Shown: positions 1 through 6,818, numbered from the stretch's first letter. The stretch is DNA of 9,174 nucleotides from Bacteroidales bacterium (GCA_017478685.1 JAFVDC010000012.1:1-9174), one strand, 5' to 3'. Notes: generated by a model not told the origin, from the sequence alone. A program made the numbers and translations.

Positions 1-594
1 AATTACGAGTATGATAAGGGCCGTCATCAATATCTGGTGAGAAAGGAAGGTTCCCTGAAAAAATTTGTGATTCTTAACCCCGGGACTCAGCAGTTTTTGA
101 GCGTTCGTATGGTTTATTCCAATGAGCCTGGAGCCATTGTTGAGGCATCCATCCTTCAGAATGTGATTCCTCAGAGCCCGTCTCTTCAGGAACATATCCG
201 CCTGAAGGTGGTGAAGGTAGAAGGCGGCTGCACCTTTTTTTCCAGCATTGAAGATCCTTCGCAGCAGTTAGTGTTGAATTATGCCGATGAATCATCCAGG
301 GACTGGAGCATAACCGGCACTATGGTTACCCCGCAGTGGGACACCAATGCCTCCATCCCAATGACCCTGGAAGGAGACTTGTGGGTCGCGCGCGGGGTCA
401 GTTTATCGGCCTCAGACAAATTCAAGTTCATCTACAGGCACTCCTGGGATGTTAACAGGGGAGGAAACATACAGGAGTTGGGAACGTCATTTCCCCTGAC
501 CCAGAATGGCCCTGACATCCTTCCCGGAGTAAATGGTATTGTAGATATTTATATGAGTGCCGATACTAATTCGTCCTTTGTGGTATTACAATAA
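1..594 (+). CDS. SusE/SusF-like outer-membrane starch-binding protein, C-terminal part (5' end outside window)
   Basis: The frame is open from base 1, so the gene starts upstream; the GTG at 37 is internal and not a credible start. About 197 residues remain. The last ~95 (from about residue 103) look like a SusE/SusF-type beta-sandwich carbohydrate-binding domain: a spaced Trp (WDTN), an 'LW' strand, then FKFIYRHSWDVNRGG (about residues 141-155), resembling the 'kFKfr..W..N.Gg' signature of these proteins, and a final 'NGIVDIYMSADTNSSFVVLQ' strand. Residues 1-100 form another beta-rich segment that I cannot assign. Family knowledge: SusE/SusF are surface lipoproteins that hold starch near the SusCD transporter without hydrolysing it. 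Six nt separate its stop from the GH13 gene, so the two are almost certainly co-transcribed, and SusC/SusD genes are expected upstream. The domain call rests on motif resemblance only. Confidence 0.72.
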   Translation, partial: NYEYDKGRHQYLVRKEGSLKKFVILNPGTQQFLSVRMVYSNEPGAIVEASILQNVIPQSPSLQEHIRLKVVKVEGGCTFFSSIEDPSQQLVLNYADESSRDWSITGTMVTPQWDTNASIPMTLEGDLWVARGVSLSASDKFKFIYRHSWDVNRGGNIQELGTSFPLTQNGPDILPGVNGIVDIYMSADTNSSFVVLQ

Positions 595-600
595 TAACTG

Positions 601-2304
601 ATGAAAACGAAGCTTCTGAATCTTATTTGGGCACTGCCCGTTGTGGCGCTTCTGGCGGGCTGTACGGTACCATCGGCCACTCCTGCATTCAACGAACCCT
701 CCGGTAATACGGAATTCCCGGCCCATGACGGTTATCGCATCTATGCCGTGGACAATACCGGCTGGGATGCGCTGGTTGTATATATGTATGGTACTGCCAA
801 TAATCTTGGCGGTTCGTGGCCGGGAGTAAAGTCCAGCGGCAAGATCACAGTAAAAGGAAAGGAATACACCTATTTCAACGTGGCGCAATCGGCCGCCTAC
901 GGAAACACAGAAAAGCTCATCTTCAATAATGGCGGGAACAAACAGATCCCCTCTTCAGGGGAGCCGTCCCTCACTTTTGGTAAGAAGGCCGATTATTTCT
1001 TCACGGTTACGGACCAGAAGGCAACGGCCTTTGACGGCGGCTCAAAACTGGAGATCGTTGTGTCCGATGCCCCCGTGGATGTGGCTCCGAAGGAACTGTT
1101 CAAAATGGCCGCGCAGAAGCGTGACGCCTGGAACATCTATCAGGTAAATCCCAAACTCTACGGCAGTAGCGGCGCCTTCGGCAAAATCAAGGACCGCCTG
1201 GACGACATCAAGGCCCTTGGCACGGATGTTTTCTATCTCATGCCCGTATATGAGCAGGGGAAGCAGAAAGCCATTGGGTCCCCGTATTGCGTCAAGGATT
1301 TCAAGGCTGTGAACACCTCATACGGCACTTTGGCAGACCTTAAGGCCCTTGTCGATGCCGCCCATGAAAAGGGTATGAAGGTAATGTTCGACTGGGTTGC
1401 AAACCATACCGCATGGGACTGCAGCTGGACGTCGGAGCACAAGGACTGGTATGCCCAGGATTCAAATGGGAATATCCTTCATCCCACCGCAGACGGTGCC
1501 TGGACGGACGTCGCCCAGCTGGATTACTCTTCCGAGGAACTTTGTGAGGCCATGACGGATGCCCTCCTGTACTGGGTAAAGGAGCTTGACATTGACGGTT
1601 ATCGCTGCGACTACGCCCACGGCCCCACCGGAAGGAACGTCGGGCCCATGGACGCTTTCTGGAAGAAGGCAATTTCGGCCTTGAAAGAGCTTAAGCCCGG
1701 TTTCATCATGCTGGCCGAATCCGATTTTTCCAAGATGTACGACGACGGCTTTGACCACATTTTCTCCAGGAATGCCAAGTCTAAGCTTGTGCAGGGCTTT
1801 GCGGCTGGAAATCTGGACGGCTTTTTCAATGCGTACAAGAGTGCCCTGGAAGGGGTATCGGCCCCTAAATGCCCGCTTTTCTTCATTACAAACCACGACG
1901 ACGCCACGGAGAGCTCCCCTGTGACGGATTTCCGGAGCAAGGAGGGTGCGCTGGCGGCATTCACGCTTATGAGGAGCCTCAATACCGCCACCATGATATA
2001 TGGCAGCCAGGAAGTGGCATACGGCAGCACCATCAATTTCTTCAATACCCAGAACTTTAACTGGACTGCCCAGCCGGAGTATTTTTCGGCATATAAGACG
2101 GCCATGTCCGAAGTAGGGAAACTTGACCGCGGGGCGGCTTTGACGGTTTACTCCCACGGAGGCGTGGGCATTGTAAGCTATGAGGGAAGCGGCGCGGTTG
2201 TAGTCAATGCCGGCGCTGTCCCCGCAAACGTAACGCTGCCTTCCGGCATTGGCGGCGGTGAAAAACTGACGCTGGACCCGTATTCGTTCAAAGTATATCA
2301 ATAA
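601..2304 (+). CDS. GH13 alpha-amylase-family lipoprotein with N-terminal CBM26-like module
   Basis: This 567-residue secreted lipoprotein likely hydrolyses alpha-glucans at the cell surface. Residues 1-21 are a lipoprotein signal with lipobox LAGC (C21). Residues ~45-145 resemble a CBM26-type starch-binding module (WPG at 73-75, LIFNNGGNKQ at 106-115). The GH13 barrel starts near residue 177. Region I is DWVANH (D264, N268, H269), region V is VAQLD (304-308), region II is DGYRCD with R335 and nucleophile D337, region III has acid/base E373 (LAESD), and region IV is NHD (N431, H432, stabiliser D433). All catalytic residues are present. A short C-terminal beta domain (~505-567) completes it. 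It resembles SusG in role and position but is shorter than SusG's roughly 690 residues, with its binding module N-terminal rather than inserted in the barrel. ATG 601 is chosen because the signal peptide follows at once; no Shine-Dalgarno is visible. Exact specificity (amylase, pullulanase or another) is not determinable here. Confidence 0.93.
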   Translation: MKTKLLNLIWALPVVALLAGCTVPSATPAFNEPSGNTEFPAHDGYRIYAVDNTGWDALVVYMYGTANNLGGSWPGVKSSGKITVKGKEYTYFNVAQSAAYGNTEKLIFNNGGNKQIPSSGEPSLTFGKKADYFFTVTDQKATAFDGGSKLEIVVSDAPVDVAPKELFKMAAQKRDAWNIYQVNPKLYGSSGAFGKIKDRLDDIKALGTDVFYLMPVYEQGKQKAIGSPYCVKDFKAVNTSYGTLADLKALVDAAHEKGMKVMFDWVANHTAWDCSWTSEHKDWYAQDSNGNILHPTADGAWTDVAQLDYSSEELCEAMTDALLYWVKELDIDGYRCDYAHGPTGRNVGPMDAFWKKAISALKELKPGFIMLAESDFSKMYDDGFDHIFSRNAKSKLVQGFAAGNLDGFFNAYKSALEGVSAPKCPLFFITNHDDATESSPVTDFRSKEGALAAFTLMRSLNTATMIYGSQEVAYGSTINFFNTQNFNWTAQPEYFSAYKTAMSEVGKLDRGAALTVYSHGGVGIVSYEGSGAVVVNAGAVPANVTLPSGIGGGEKLTLDPYSFKVYQ

Positions 2305-2316
2305 AACAATCCTAAT

Positions 2317-3471
2317 ATGAAAAAACTTCTCATTGCTTTTTGCAGCCTTTCGCTAATTGCCTGTTGCTCAAAAAACGGGGCCGAGTCCGGTAAAGACACC
2401 ACACCTTCCGGATACAACGTTGAAACGCCCTCCTTCGCAAAAGGGGCGGACGTAAGCTGGCTTTCCGAAATGGAAGCCGGCGGAAAAACCTTCAAGAAAA
2501 AGGACGGAACCACGGCCGACTGCTTTGATGTCCTCAAGGACTGTGGCGTGAACTCCATCAGGCTTCGCGTGTGGGTGGACCCGTATAAGGGCTGGAGCGG
2601 CAAGGAAGACATGGTAAAACTGGCCGAAAGGGCTGCCAAGGCCGGCATGGCCCTCATGGTGGATTTCCACTACTCGGACTTTTTCTGCGACCCTCTCCGT
2701 CAGGGTATTCCCAAGGCATGGCAGGCCGATGCCACGGATGTAAACAAGATGTGCGTCCATGTGAAAGAGCACACCACGGAGGTCCTTCAGGCGCTAAAGG
2801 ACAAAGGTATTTCTCCCGCCTGGATCCAGATAGGCAACGAGACTCCCAACGGCTTCTTGTGGCCTATAGGAAAGCTTTGGGCTACCGGTAGTGAAACAGT
2901 GGGAGGAAAGGACAATTTCAACGCTCTCTACAGAGCCGGTTACAATGCCGCCAAGGCTGTTTTCCCCAATGCTCTTGTGGGGCCCCACCTCAATAATGCA
3001 TATGATTCCAAGACAGACTGGTGGTTCAAGGACCGCAAGGATGCCGGCTGCAAGTTTGACATGATTTGCCTGTCCCACTATCCCCAGACCCATAAGGACC
3101 CTGCTACTTGCAATTCATCGGCCATAAACAGGATCAAGTCCCTCAGCAGCACATATGGCGTTCCCGTGATTATCTCTGAAGTGGGAGTGAAGATAGCCAC
3201 AGGCTCTTCTCCCTATGGCGGAGAAACAGCGGCGGCGGCGGTACTTACGGAGTTCATGACGGAAGTCAAGAAACTTCCTGCAACCACCTGCGCCGGAGTT
3301 TTCTATTGGGAGCCGGAAGTCTATGACTGGTGGAAACCCGCAGTTTACGGAGATGCCAATGCCATGTACCAGTACACCGGAAAGAAAGAAACCTGGAACA
3401 ACGCCTACGACATGGGCGCATTCCTTGCCGGCGGCAAGCCGTCCAAGATAATGGATGCGCTATGTAAGTAA
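2317..3471 (+). CDS. GH53 arabinogalactan endo-1,4-beta-galactosidase lipoprotein
   Basis: This 384-residue enzyme of family GH53 (clan GH-A) is expected to cleave internal beta-1,4-galactosyl bonds of galactan or type I arabinogalactan side chains of pectin. The N-terminus is a lipoprotein signal (LIAC, C16; a second Cys follows). The mature domain opens with the family's typical FAKGADVSWLSEMEAGG (about 40-56), followed by NSIRLRVWVDP (79-89) and DFHYSD (116-121). The acid/base is E175 in IQIGNETPNG; the nucleophile is E288 in VIISEVG. Other family landmarks are SHYP (253-256) and WEPE (331-334). Length is normal for the family and nothing looks broken. It lies 12 nt after the GH13 gene and is the last gene before a strong hairpin, so it shares that operon. 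The same operon carrying a GH13 starch-type enzyme is notable, since characterised Bacteroides galactan loci pair GH53 with GH2. Confidence 0.95.
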   Translation: MKKLLIAFCSLSLIACCSKNGAESGKDTTPSGYNVETPSFAKGADVSWLSEMEAGGKTFKKKDGTTADCFDVLKDCGVNSIRLRVWVDPYKGWSGKEDMVKLAERAAKAGMALMVDFHYSDFFCDPLRQGIPKAWQADATDVNKMCVHVKEHTTEVLQALKDKGISPAWIQIGNETPNGFLWPIGKLWATGSETVGGKDNFNALYRAGYNAAKAVFPNALVGPHLNNAYDSKTDWWFKDRKDAGCKFDMICLSHYPQTHKDPATCNSSAINRIKSLSSTYGVPVIISEVGVKIATGSSPYGGETAAAAVLTEFMTEVKKLPATTCAGVFYWEPEVYDWWKPAVYGDANAMYQYTGKKETWNNAYDMGAFLAGGKPSKIMDALCK

Positions 3472-3504
3472 AAAAAAAGAGCCTCGTTAGAGGCTCCTTT
3501 TTTT
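3471..3504. terminator. Bidirectional Rho-independent terminator between convergent operons
   Basis: A perfect 7-bp stem (GAGCCTC at 3479-3485, loop GTTA, GAGGCTC at 3490-3496) is preceded by eight A residues (3471-3478) and followed by seven T residues (3498-3504). It therefore reads as stem plus U-tract on both strands. It starts at the last base of the GH53 stop codon on the + strand and overlaps the ROK kinase stop codon (3503-3505) on the - strand, so one hairpin probably ends both convergent transcripts. Confidence 0.92.
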
Positions 3505-4459
3505 ACAGTTCCCAGGCCAGTGCCGACGCACCAAGAATTGCGGCGTCGGATTCCTTGAGCTGAGAGTAGACAAGTTTAACCTTGTTGCGCCACAGGGAAA
3601 GGACGTTCTCGTTCATGGCCTTTACAATGGGCTCCGTGAGGAATTCCTTTGCGCGGGCAAGGCCGCCGAAGAGCACAATTGCCTCCGGGGCGGAGAACTC
3701 TATGAAGTCCGCGAACTTCTCTCCGAGGATGCGGCCGGTGAATTCGAAAATCCTGAGGGCCAGTTTGTCTCCGTCCTTAGCGGCCTCGTAGACATCCTTG
3801 GAAGTGATTTTGTCCAGGGAACGGAGCTCTGAGGGTTCATCTGTCATTTCCAGCCATTCACGGGCGGTGCGTGCTACGCCGATGGCGCTGGCATAAGCCT
3901 CCAGGCAGCCGGTTTTGCCGCAGTTGCACTGACGGCCGTTGTGGCGTACTGCGCAGGTGTGGCCAAGTTCTCCGGCAAAGCCGTCGTGGCCGTACACAAC
4001 CTCACCGTTGATCACGATACCGGAACCTACGCCGGTGCCGAGGGTGATCATGATGAAGTTCTTCATGCCGCGGGCGGCGCCGTAGGTCATTTCACCTACT
4101 GCAGCGGCGTTGGCGTCGTTGGTGAGGGATACGGGAATGCCGTTCATCTGTTCCGAGAGGAGCTTTGCAAACTCAACCCTGCCGTGTGCCCAGGCCAGGT
4201 TGGGGGCGCATTCAATGGTGCCGGTGTAGTAGTTGCCGTTGGGGGCGCCTACACCGATTCCGCGGATTCGGCCTTCTGCCGAAGCCTCTGCGATGATGCG
4301 TTCCAGGGCCTCTGCGAGTTCCGCGATGAAAGGCCCAACCTCGTCGTGGTTGTCCGAGCGGATGACGGTTTGTGCCAAAACGGTACCACGGGCATCTACA
4401 ATGCCGCATTTGGAGGTTTGGCCTCCGATGTCAATGCCGATTACTAAGTCTTTTGCCAT
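3503..4459 (-). CDS. ROK-family sugar kinase (glucokinase-like)
   Basis: This 318-residue cytoplasmic protein has the full ROK kinase signature and lacks the N-terminal helix-turn-helix of ROK repressors, so it is an ATP-dependent sugar kinase, most likely of glucose or a related hexose. The phosphate-1 loop is DIGGQTSKCG (10-19), with Gln where many members have Thr. The catalytic base is D115 in LTNDANAAAVGE. The phosphate-2 loop is LGTGVGSG (140-147). The sugar-contact segment is GELGH (163-167). The structural zinc site is H167, C178, C180 and C185 within CNCGKTGCLE. An adenosine-loop segment, IVLFGGLA (261-268), follows. The gene starts 6 nt after the permease stop and is second in that operon, suggesting it phosphorylates the imported sugar. 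Glucose as substrate is an inference; galactose, fructose, mannose or an amino sugar cannot be excluded. Confidence 0.9.
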   Translation of the reverse strand: MAKDLVIGIDIGGQTSKCGIVDARGTVLAQTVIRSDNHDEVGPFIAELAEALERIIAEASAEGRIRGIGVGAPNGNYYTGTIECAPNLAWAHGRVEFAKLLSEQMNGIPVSLTNDANAAAVGEMTYGAARGMKNFIMITLGTGVGSGIVINGEVVYGHDGFAGELGHTCAVRHNGRQCNCGKTGCLEAYASAIGVARTAREWLEMTDEPSELRSLDKITSKDVYEAAKDGDKLALRIFEFTGRILGEKFADFIEFSAPEAIVLFGGLARAKEFLTEPIVKAMNENVLSLWRNKVKLVYSQLKESDAAILGASALAWEL

Positions 4460-4465
4460 AACTTG

Positions 4466-5761
4466 TTATGCTTTTTTAATCTTTGAACCTGCAACTGCAA
4501 AGTAGAGGATGAATGCAACTGCTGCTGCAAGAACCCAGTAGCTGGGCATGTAGCCGGCTTTATCGGCCACGAAGTTCTGTACAAGGGGAACGATACCGCC
4601 GCCGACTACCATTGCCATGAAGATGCCGGAAGCCTTTTCCGTGGCTGCGCCGAGGCCTTCAACTGCGAGGTCGAAGATGGTGCCCCACATGACGGAGGTG
4701 CAAAGGCCGCAGAGAACGAGGAGAAGAGCCGCGATGGGAACCTGTACCATGCCGAAGCCGCTGCCTGTGAACACGGGCATTGAAACCATGGCGGCCTTGC
4801 CGAGGAAGATGGCCAGGATGATAAGGACAAGTGCTACGCCGGATACGCAGGAGAGCTGTGTGCGGGAGCTTACCTTACCGGAAATGGCCGAAGAGACAAG
4901 ACGGCCGACGAGCATGAGGAACCAGTATGTACCTGCCACGAAGCCTGCGATAGCTGCTGCCGATGCGGGATCAAGGCCTGCGCCGTTCTGGGAGTCTGAG
5001 AGGTAGAAGTTGAGGGTGCCGGGGATACCGACTTCAACACCGACATACAGGAAGATGGCGATGATGCCAAGCACGAAATGACGGTATTTCATGGGGCTTT
5101 CCACCTTTTCCGACTTGGTTTGTTCGGGGTCCTGGATGGGAACGAACAGGAGGATTACGAATGCCAGTGCGAATACGCCCATTGCCATGAAGAGGAGGGT
5201 GTTGACGTCAGAGATCTGGGATTTGCCCTTTACAAGTTCACCGATCATGGAGCCTACCAGCATAGGGGTGAGGGTGCCCATGAGGGAGTTGAAGGAACCG
5301 CCAATCTGGATGTACTGGTTGGAACGCTTGCCGCCCAGGATCTTGAGCATGGGGTTTACCACGGTGTTTAGCATGCACACTGCGAAACCGCAGATGAATG
5401 CGCCAAGAAGGTATACAAAGAAGTTTGCAGGGATTTTGCCGATGAAGGCGCCTACGCCCACTACGCCGGAGAGGAACTGTACGAACACGCCGACGAGACC
5501 CACGAGGAGGGCTGCCAGGGCGGTGAACTTGTAACCTTTCTTCTTGAGGAGGTTGCCGGCGGGGATGCCCATGATGGCGTATGCCAGGAAGTTCATCATG
5601 TTACCCATCATGCCAAGGGTGTTGGAACCCTCGATTCCGGGCTGCATTTTCCAGATGTTGCCGATAGGGGCTGCAAGGTTGGTCACAAAGGAGATCATTC
5701 CAAAGAGGAAGATCATTGTGATAACAGCAATGATGTTGCTGTTTTCTTTGGTTTTAGTCAT
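4466..5761 (-). CDS. FucP-family MFS sugar permease (glucose/galactose type)
   Basis: This 431-residue, very hydrophobic inner-membrane protein has about 12 predicted transmembrane segments. It belongs to the FucP/GluP branch of the major facilitator superfamily, proton-coupled importers of fucose, glucose or galactose. Visible family signatures are an N-terminal helix with FLFGMISFVTNLAAPIG (18-34), the pair CMLNTVVNPMLKILGGKRSN (129-148) and IQIGGSFNSLMGTLTP (151-166), a central charged loop (~210-226), YVGVEVGIPG at the start of the second half (239-248), and TIFDLAVEGLG (361-371) with GIFMAMVVGGGIVPLVQNFVAD (379-400). Length is standard. It is first in a two-gene operon with the ROK kinase, so it probably brings in the monosaccharide that kinase phosphorylates. 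Its - strand promoter is recognisable between it and the LytTR gene. Glucose or galactose is likelier than fucose because the partner is a ROK kinase, but that is inference. Confidence 0.9.
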   Translation of the reverse strand: MTKTKENSNIIAVITMIFLFGMISFVTNLAAPIGNIWKMQPGIEGSNTLGMMGNMMNFLAYAIMGIPAGNLLKKKGYKFTALAALLVGLVGVFVQFLSGVVGVGAFIGKIPANFFVYLLGAFICGFAVCMLNTVVNPMLKILGGKRSNQYIQIGGSFNSLMGTLTPMLVGSMIGELVKGKSQISDVNTLLFMAMGVFALAFVILLFVPIQDPEQTKSEKVESPMKYRHFVLGIIAIFLYVGVEVGIPGTLNFYLSDSQNGAGLDPASAAAIAGFVAGTYWFLMLVGRLVSSAISGKVSSRTQLSCVSGVALVLIILAIFLGKAAMVSMPVFTGSGFGMVQVPIAALLLVLCGLCTSVMWGTIFDLAVEGLGAATEKASGIFMAMVVGGGIVPLVQNFVADKAGYMPSYWVLAAAVAFILYFAVAGSKIKKA

Positions 5762-5802
5762 TGTTATAGTATTAGAGTTAAATAAAAATTTCGTTTAGCT
5801 TT

Positions 5803-5834
5803 CAAATTTAAGAATTTTCCGTTTGATTTACAAT
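5803..5834 (-). promoter_or_regulatory. Bacteroidetes-type promoter of the permease-kinase operon
   Basis: Read on the - strand, TAAATTTG (5810 to 5803) matches the Bacteroidetes -7 consensus TAnnTTTG exactly. ATTG (5834 to 5831) sits 20 bp upstream, close to the TTTG -33 element. The predicted start site is near 5796, giving a leader of roughly 35 nt. The -33 element overlaps the final codons of the LytTR gene, so the permease operon need not depend on read-through from that gene. Confidence 0.65.
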
Positions 5835-6637
5835 AAGGCCGACAGGGAATCGTAGTACTTTCTTGAAACCGGTACGGGATCCAGACCGTCCCTGTCCAGT
5901 TTTGCAAGGGCATAGCCGTTGAGGTCCTTCCTTACAAGCTCCACGTGGTCTGCGTTCACAAAATAGGACCTGTGGCAGCGCACAAGGCCATGTTTTGTGA
6001 GAGTATCCTCCAGTGCCCGCATGGATGAGCGCAGCGTGAAATCCTTTACCTTGCCGTTGTCAAGGTGCACGATATGCACGTAATTGTCCTCCGCTTCTAT
6101 ATATAGTATGGCAGGGGAGGAGATTATGAACTTCAGGCGCTTCTGGTCATCGTGGAAGCGCACAAGGGATTTGTCGTCTGCGGGAACAGGCTGTTTACTG
6201 CCGCCAAGAATGTACAGCTGAATGGCCTGAGTAAGGATTACATAGGGGAATGCGACAATTCCGGCAAGGTAAAGGATGCCCGTGGACATTACTGTGAAAT
6301 AGGGAATGGCCGGCCTCCATTCTATCCCAAGGAGGATGGACCAGAAGAGTCCGGTGGCTACAATTTCACCCACGCACCACGTAATATAAAGGGGCCAGCT
6401 GAGGTCTATCACGTGCCTCAGGATAAAGAGCAGCATGCGGCTCAGTACCATTACGCCCAGTAGAATCAGCGTTGTAAATATCAGATTTTCAGCGAAATAG
6501 CCTTTCCCAACACCCAGGAAGTCATTGATGTCGAAGGGCTGATAGGCCAGTGTGAAGAGGAAATAGAAGAGCGGAATTACCGTAAAGTGGAGGATATTGG
6601 CGCTCATTCTGTAAAAATTACGTGAAATTGCTGTCAT
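5828..6637 (-). CDS. Membrane-anchored LytTR-domain transcriptional regulator
   Basis: This 269-residue protein has four hydrophobic segments (about 17-35, 51-72, 80-103 and 112-143), then a cytoplasmic linker and a C-terminal LytTR DNA-binding domain (about 168-266). LytTR landmarks are ILYIEAEDNYVHI (177-189), the basic core LVRCHRSYFVN (218-228) and PVSRKYY (256-262). There is no receiver domain, so it is not a standard two-component response regulator. It is a one-component membrane regulator that may sense a lipid, protein or envelope signal through its helices. The start at 6637 is the only Met placed well before the first helix; a later Met at residue 11 is an alternative. It reads toward the permease operon with no terminator between, and its upstream region carries an array of TTCGTCCC repeats that are likely its own operators. 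The signal and the targets cannot be seen. Confidence 0.88.
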   Translation of the reverse strand: MTAISRNFYRMSANILHFTVIPLFYFLFTLAYQPFDINDFLGVGKGYFAENLIFTTLILLGVMVLSRMLLFILRHVIDLSWPLYITWCVGEIVATGLFWSILLGIEWRPAIPYFTVMSTGILYLAGIVAFPYVILTQAIQLYILGGSKQPVPADDKSLVRFHDDQKRLKFIISSPAILYIEAEDNYVHIVHLDNGKVKDFTLRSSMRALEDTLTKHGLVRCHRSYFVNADHVELVRKDLNGYALAKLDRDGLDPVPVSRKYYDSLSALL

Positions 6638-6653
6638 TCGTCACAAAATTGCT

Positions 6654-6687
6654 GGGACGAATATACAAAAAATATTTCATTCGTCCC
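6654..6687. repeat. Inverted TTCGTCCC pair flanking the presumed LytTR promoter
   Basis: GGGACGAA (6654-6661) and TTCGTCCC (6680-6687) form an exact 8-bp inverted pair separated by 18 bp of A/T-rich DNA. Matching ACAAAATT and AATTTTGT tracts continue outward, with a 2-bp offset. The centre contains the likely -7 region of the LytTR gene, so a protein bound at both arms would bracket that promoter. Confidence 0.75.
6666..6674 (-). promoter_or_regulatory. Possible -7 element of the LytTR gene
   Basis: On the - strand TATTTTTTG (6674 to 6666) is one base longer than the consensus TAnnTTTG, and no clear -33 element sits 19-20 bp upstream. It is placed so that transcription would start near 6659, about 22 nt before the start codon. 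It is the best candidate in the interval but weak. Confidence 0.35.
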
Positions 6688-6753
6688 AATTTTGTTACTT
6701 TCGTCCCTAAATACGCGTTTTCGTCCCTGAAAACCCATTTTTCGCCTCATAAA

Positions 6754-6785
6754 TTTTCCCACCCCGCCAATCGGGGCTAATTTTG
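6754..6785 (+). promoter_or_regulatory. Promoter of the GT8-acyltransferase pair
   Basis: TAATTTTG (6778-6785) matches the Bacteroidetes -7 consensus TAnnTTTG exactly. TTTT (6754-6757) lies 20 bp upstream as an imperfect -33 element (consensus TTTG). The start site would fall near 6792, giving a leader of about 27 nt to ATG 6819. The TTCGTCCC array ends just upstream, a position suited to activation. Confidence 0.55.
6762..6776. repeat. Perfect palindrome CCCCG-CCAAT-CGGGG in promoter spacer
   Basis: A 5-bp perfect inverted repeat with a 5-nt centre sits between the -33 and -7 elements of the presumed GT8 promoter. It is a G/C-rich island in an otherwise A/T-rich region. It could be a separate operator; because it lies upstream of the predicted start site it should not form an RNA hairpin in that transcript. 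It is short enough to be chance. Confidence 0.5.
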
Positions 6786-6818
6786 CCCTGAAAAAACCGA
6801 GAAAAAACAGTAAAAACT

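Larger units (their letters stand above)
6637..6748. repeat. Array of TTCGTCCC octamers at 20-bp steps; candidate LytTR operators
   Basis: Exact TTCGTCCC lies at 6680-6687, 6700-6707 and 6720-6727, a step of exactly 20 bp. A one-mismatch copy, TTCGTCAC (6637-6644), overlaps the LytTR start codon. An exact inverted copy, GGGACGAA, lies at 6654-6661. A degraded copy, TTCGCCTC, lies at 6741-6748. The 6635-6651 and 6678-6694 segments agree over 14 of 17 bases (CATTCGTCCCAATTTTG for the latter). Known LytTR regulators bind short direct repeats separated by about 12-13 bp, on one face of the helix; these 8-bp units with 12-bp spacers fit. The array lies between the divergent LytTR and GT8 genes, so either or both may be controlled. 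Binding by this LytTR protein is inference. Confidence 0.85.

Noticed and set aside
570..577. TTCGTCCT, a near copy of the operator octamer, 24 bp before the GH13 start codon
   Set aside because: It is a single copy within the coding end of the SusE/SusF-like gene with no phased partner, so chance is the simpler reading.
37..594. GTG at 37 as the start of the first gene
   Set aside because: The frame continues open to base 1 and the protein would lack a signal peptide, which a SusE/SusF-type protein needs; the gene is simply cut by the window edge.
1462..2301. Antisense open frame of 279 codons opposite the GH13 gene
   Set aside because: It lies wholly within a confidently identified enzyme gene, shows no recognisable domain, and its composition (many Arg, Gly, His) is that of a reverse-frame shadow.
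3941..4447. 168-codon + strand open frame opposite the ROK kinase
   Set aside because: It mirrors the codon bias of the kinase gene, has no known motif, and has no promoter or neighbour on that strand.
6680..6727. Regularly spaced repeats as a possible CRISPR array
   Set aside because: The units are only 8 bp with 12-bp A/T-rich spacers, far too short for CRISPR, and no cas gene is present.
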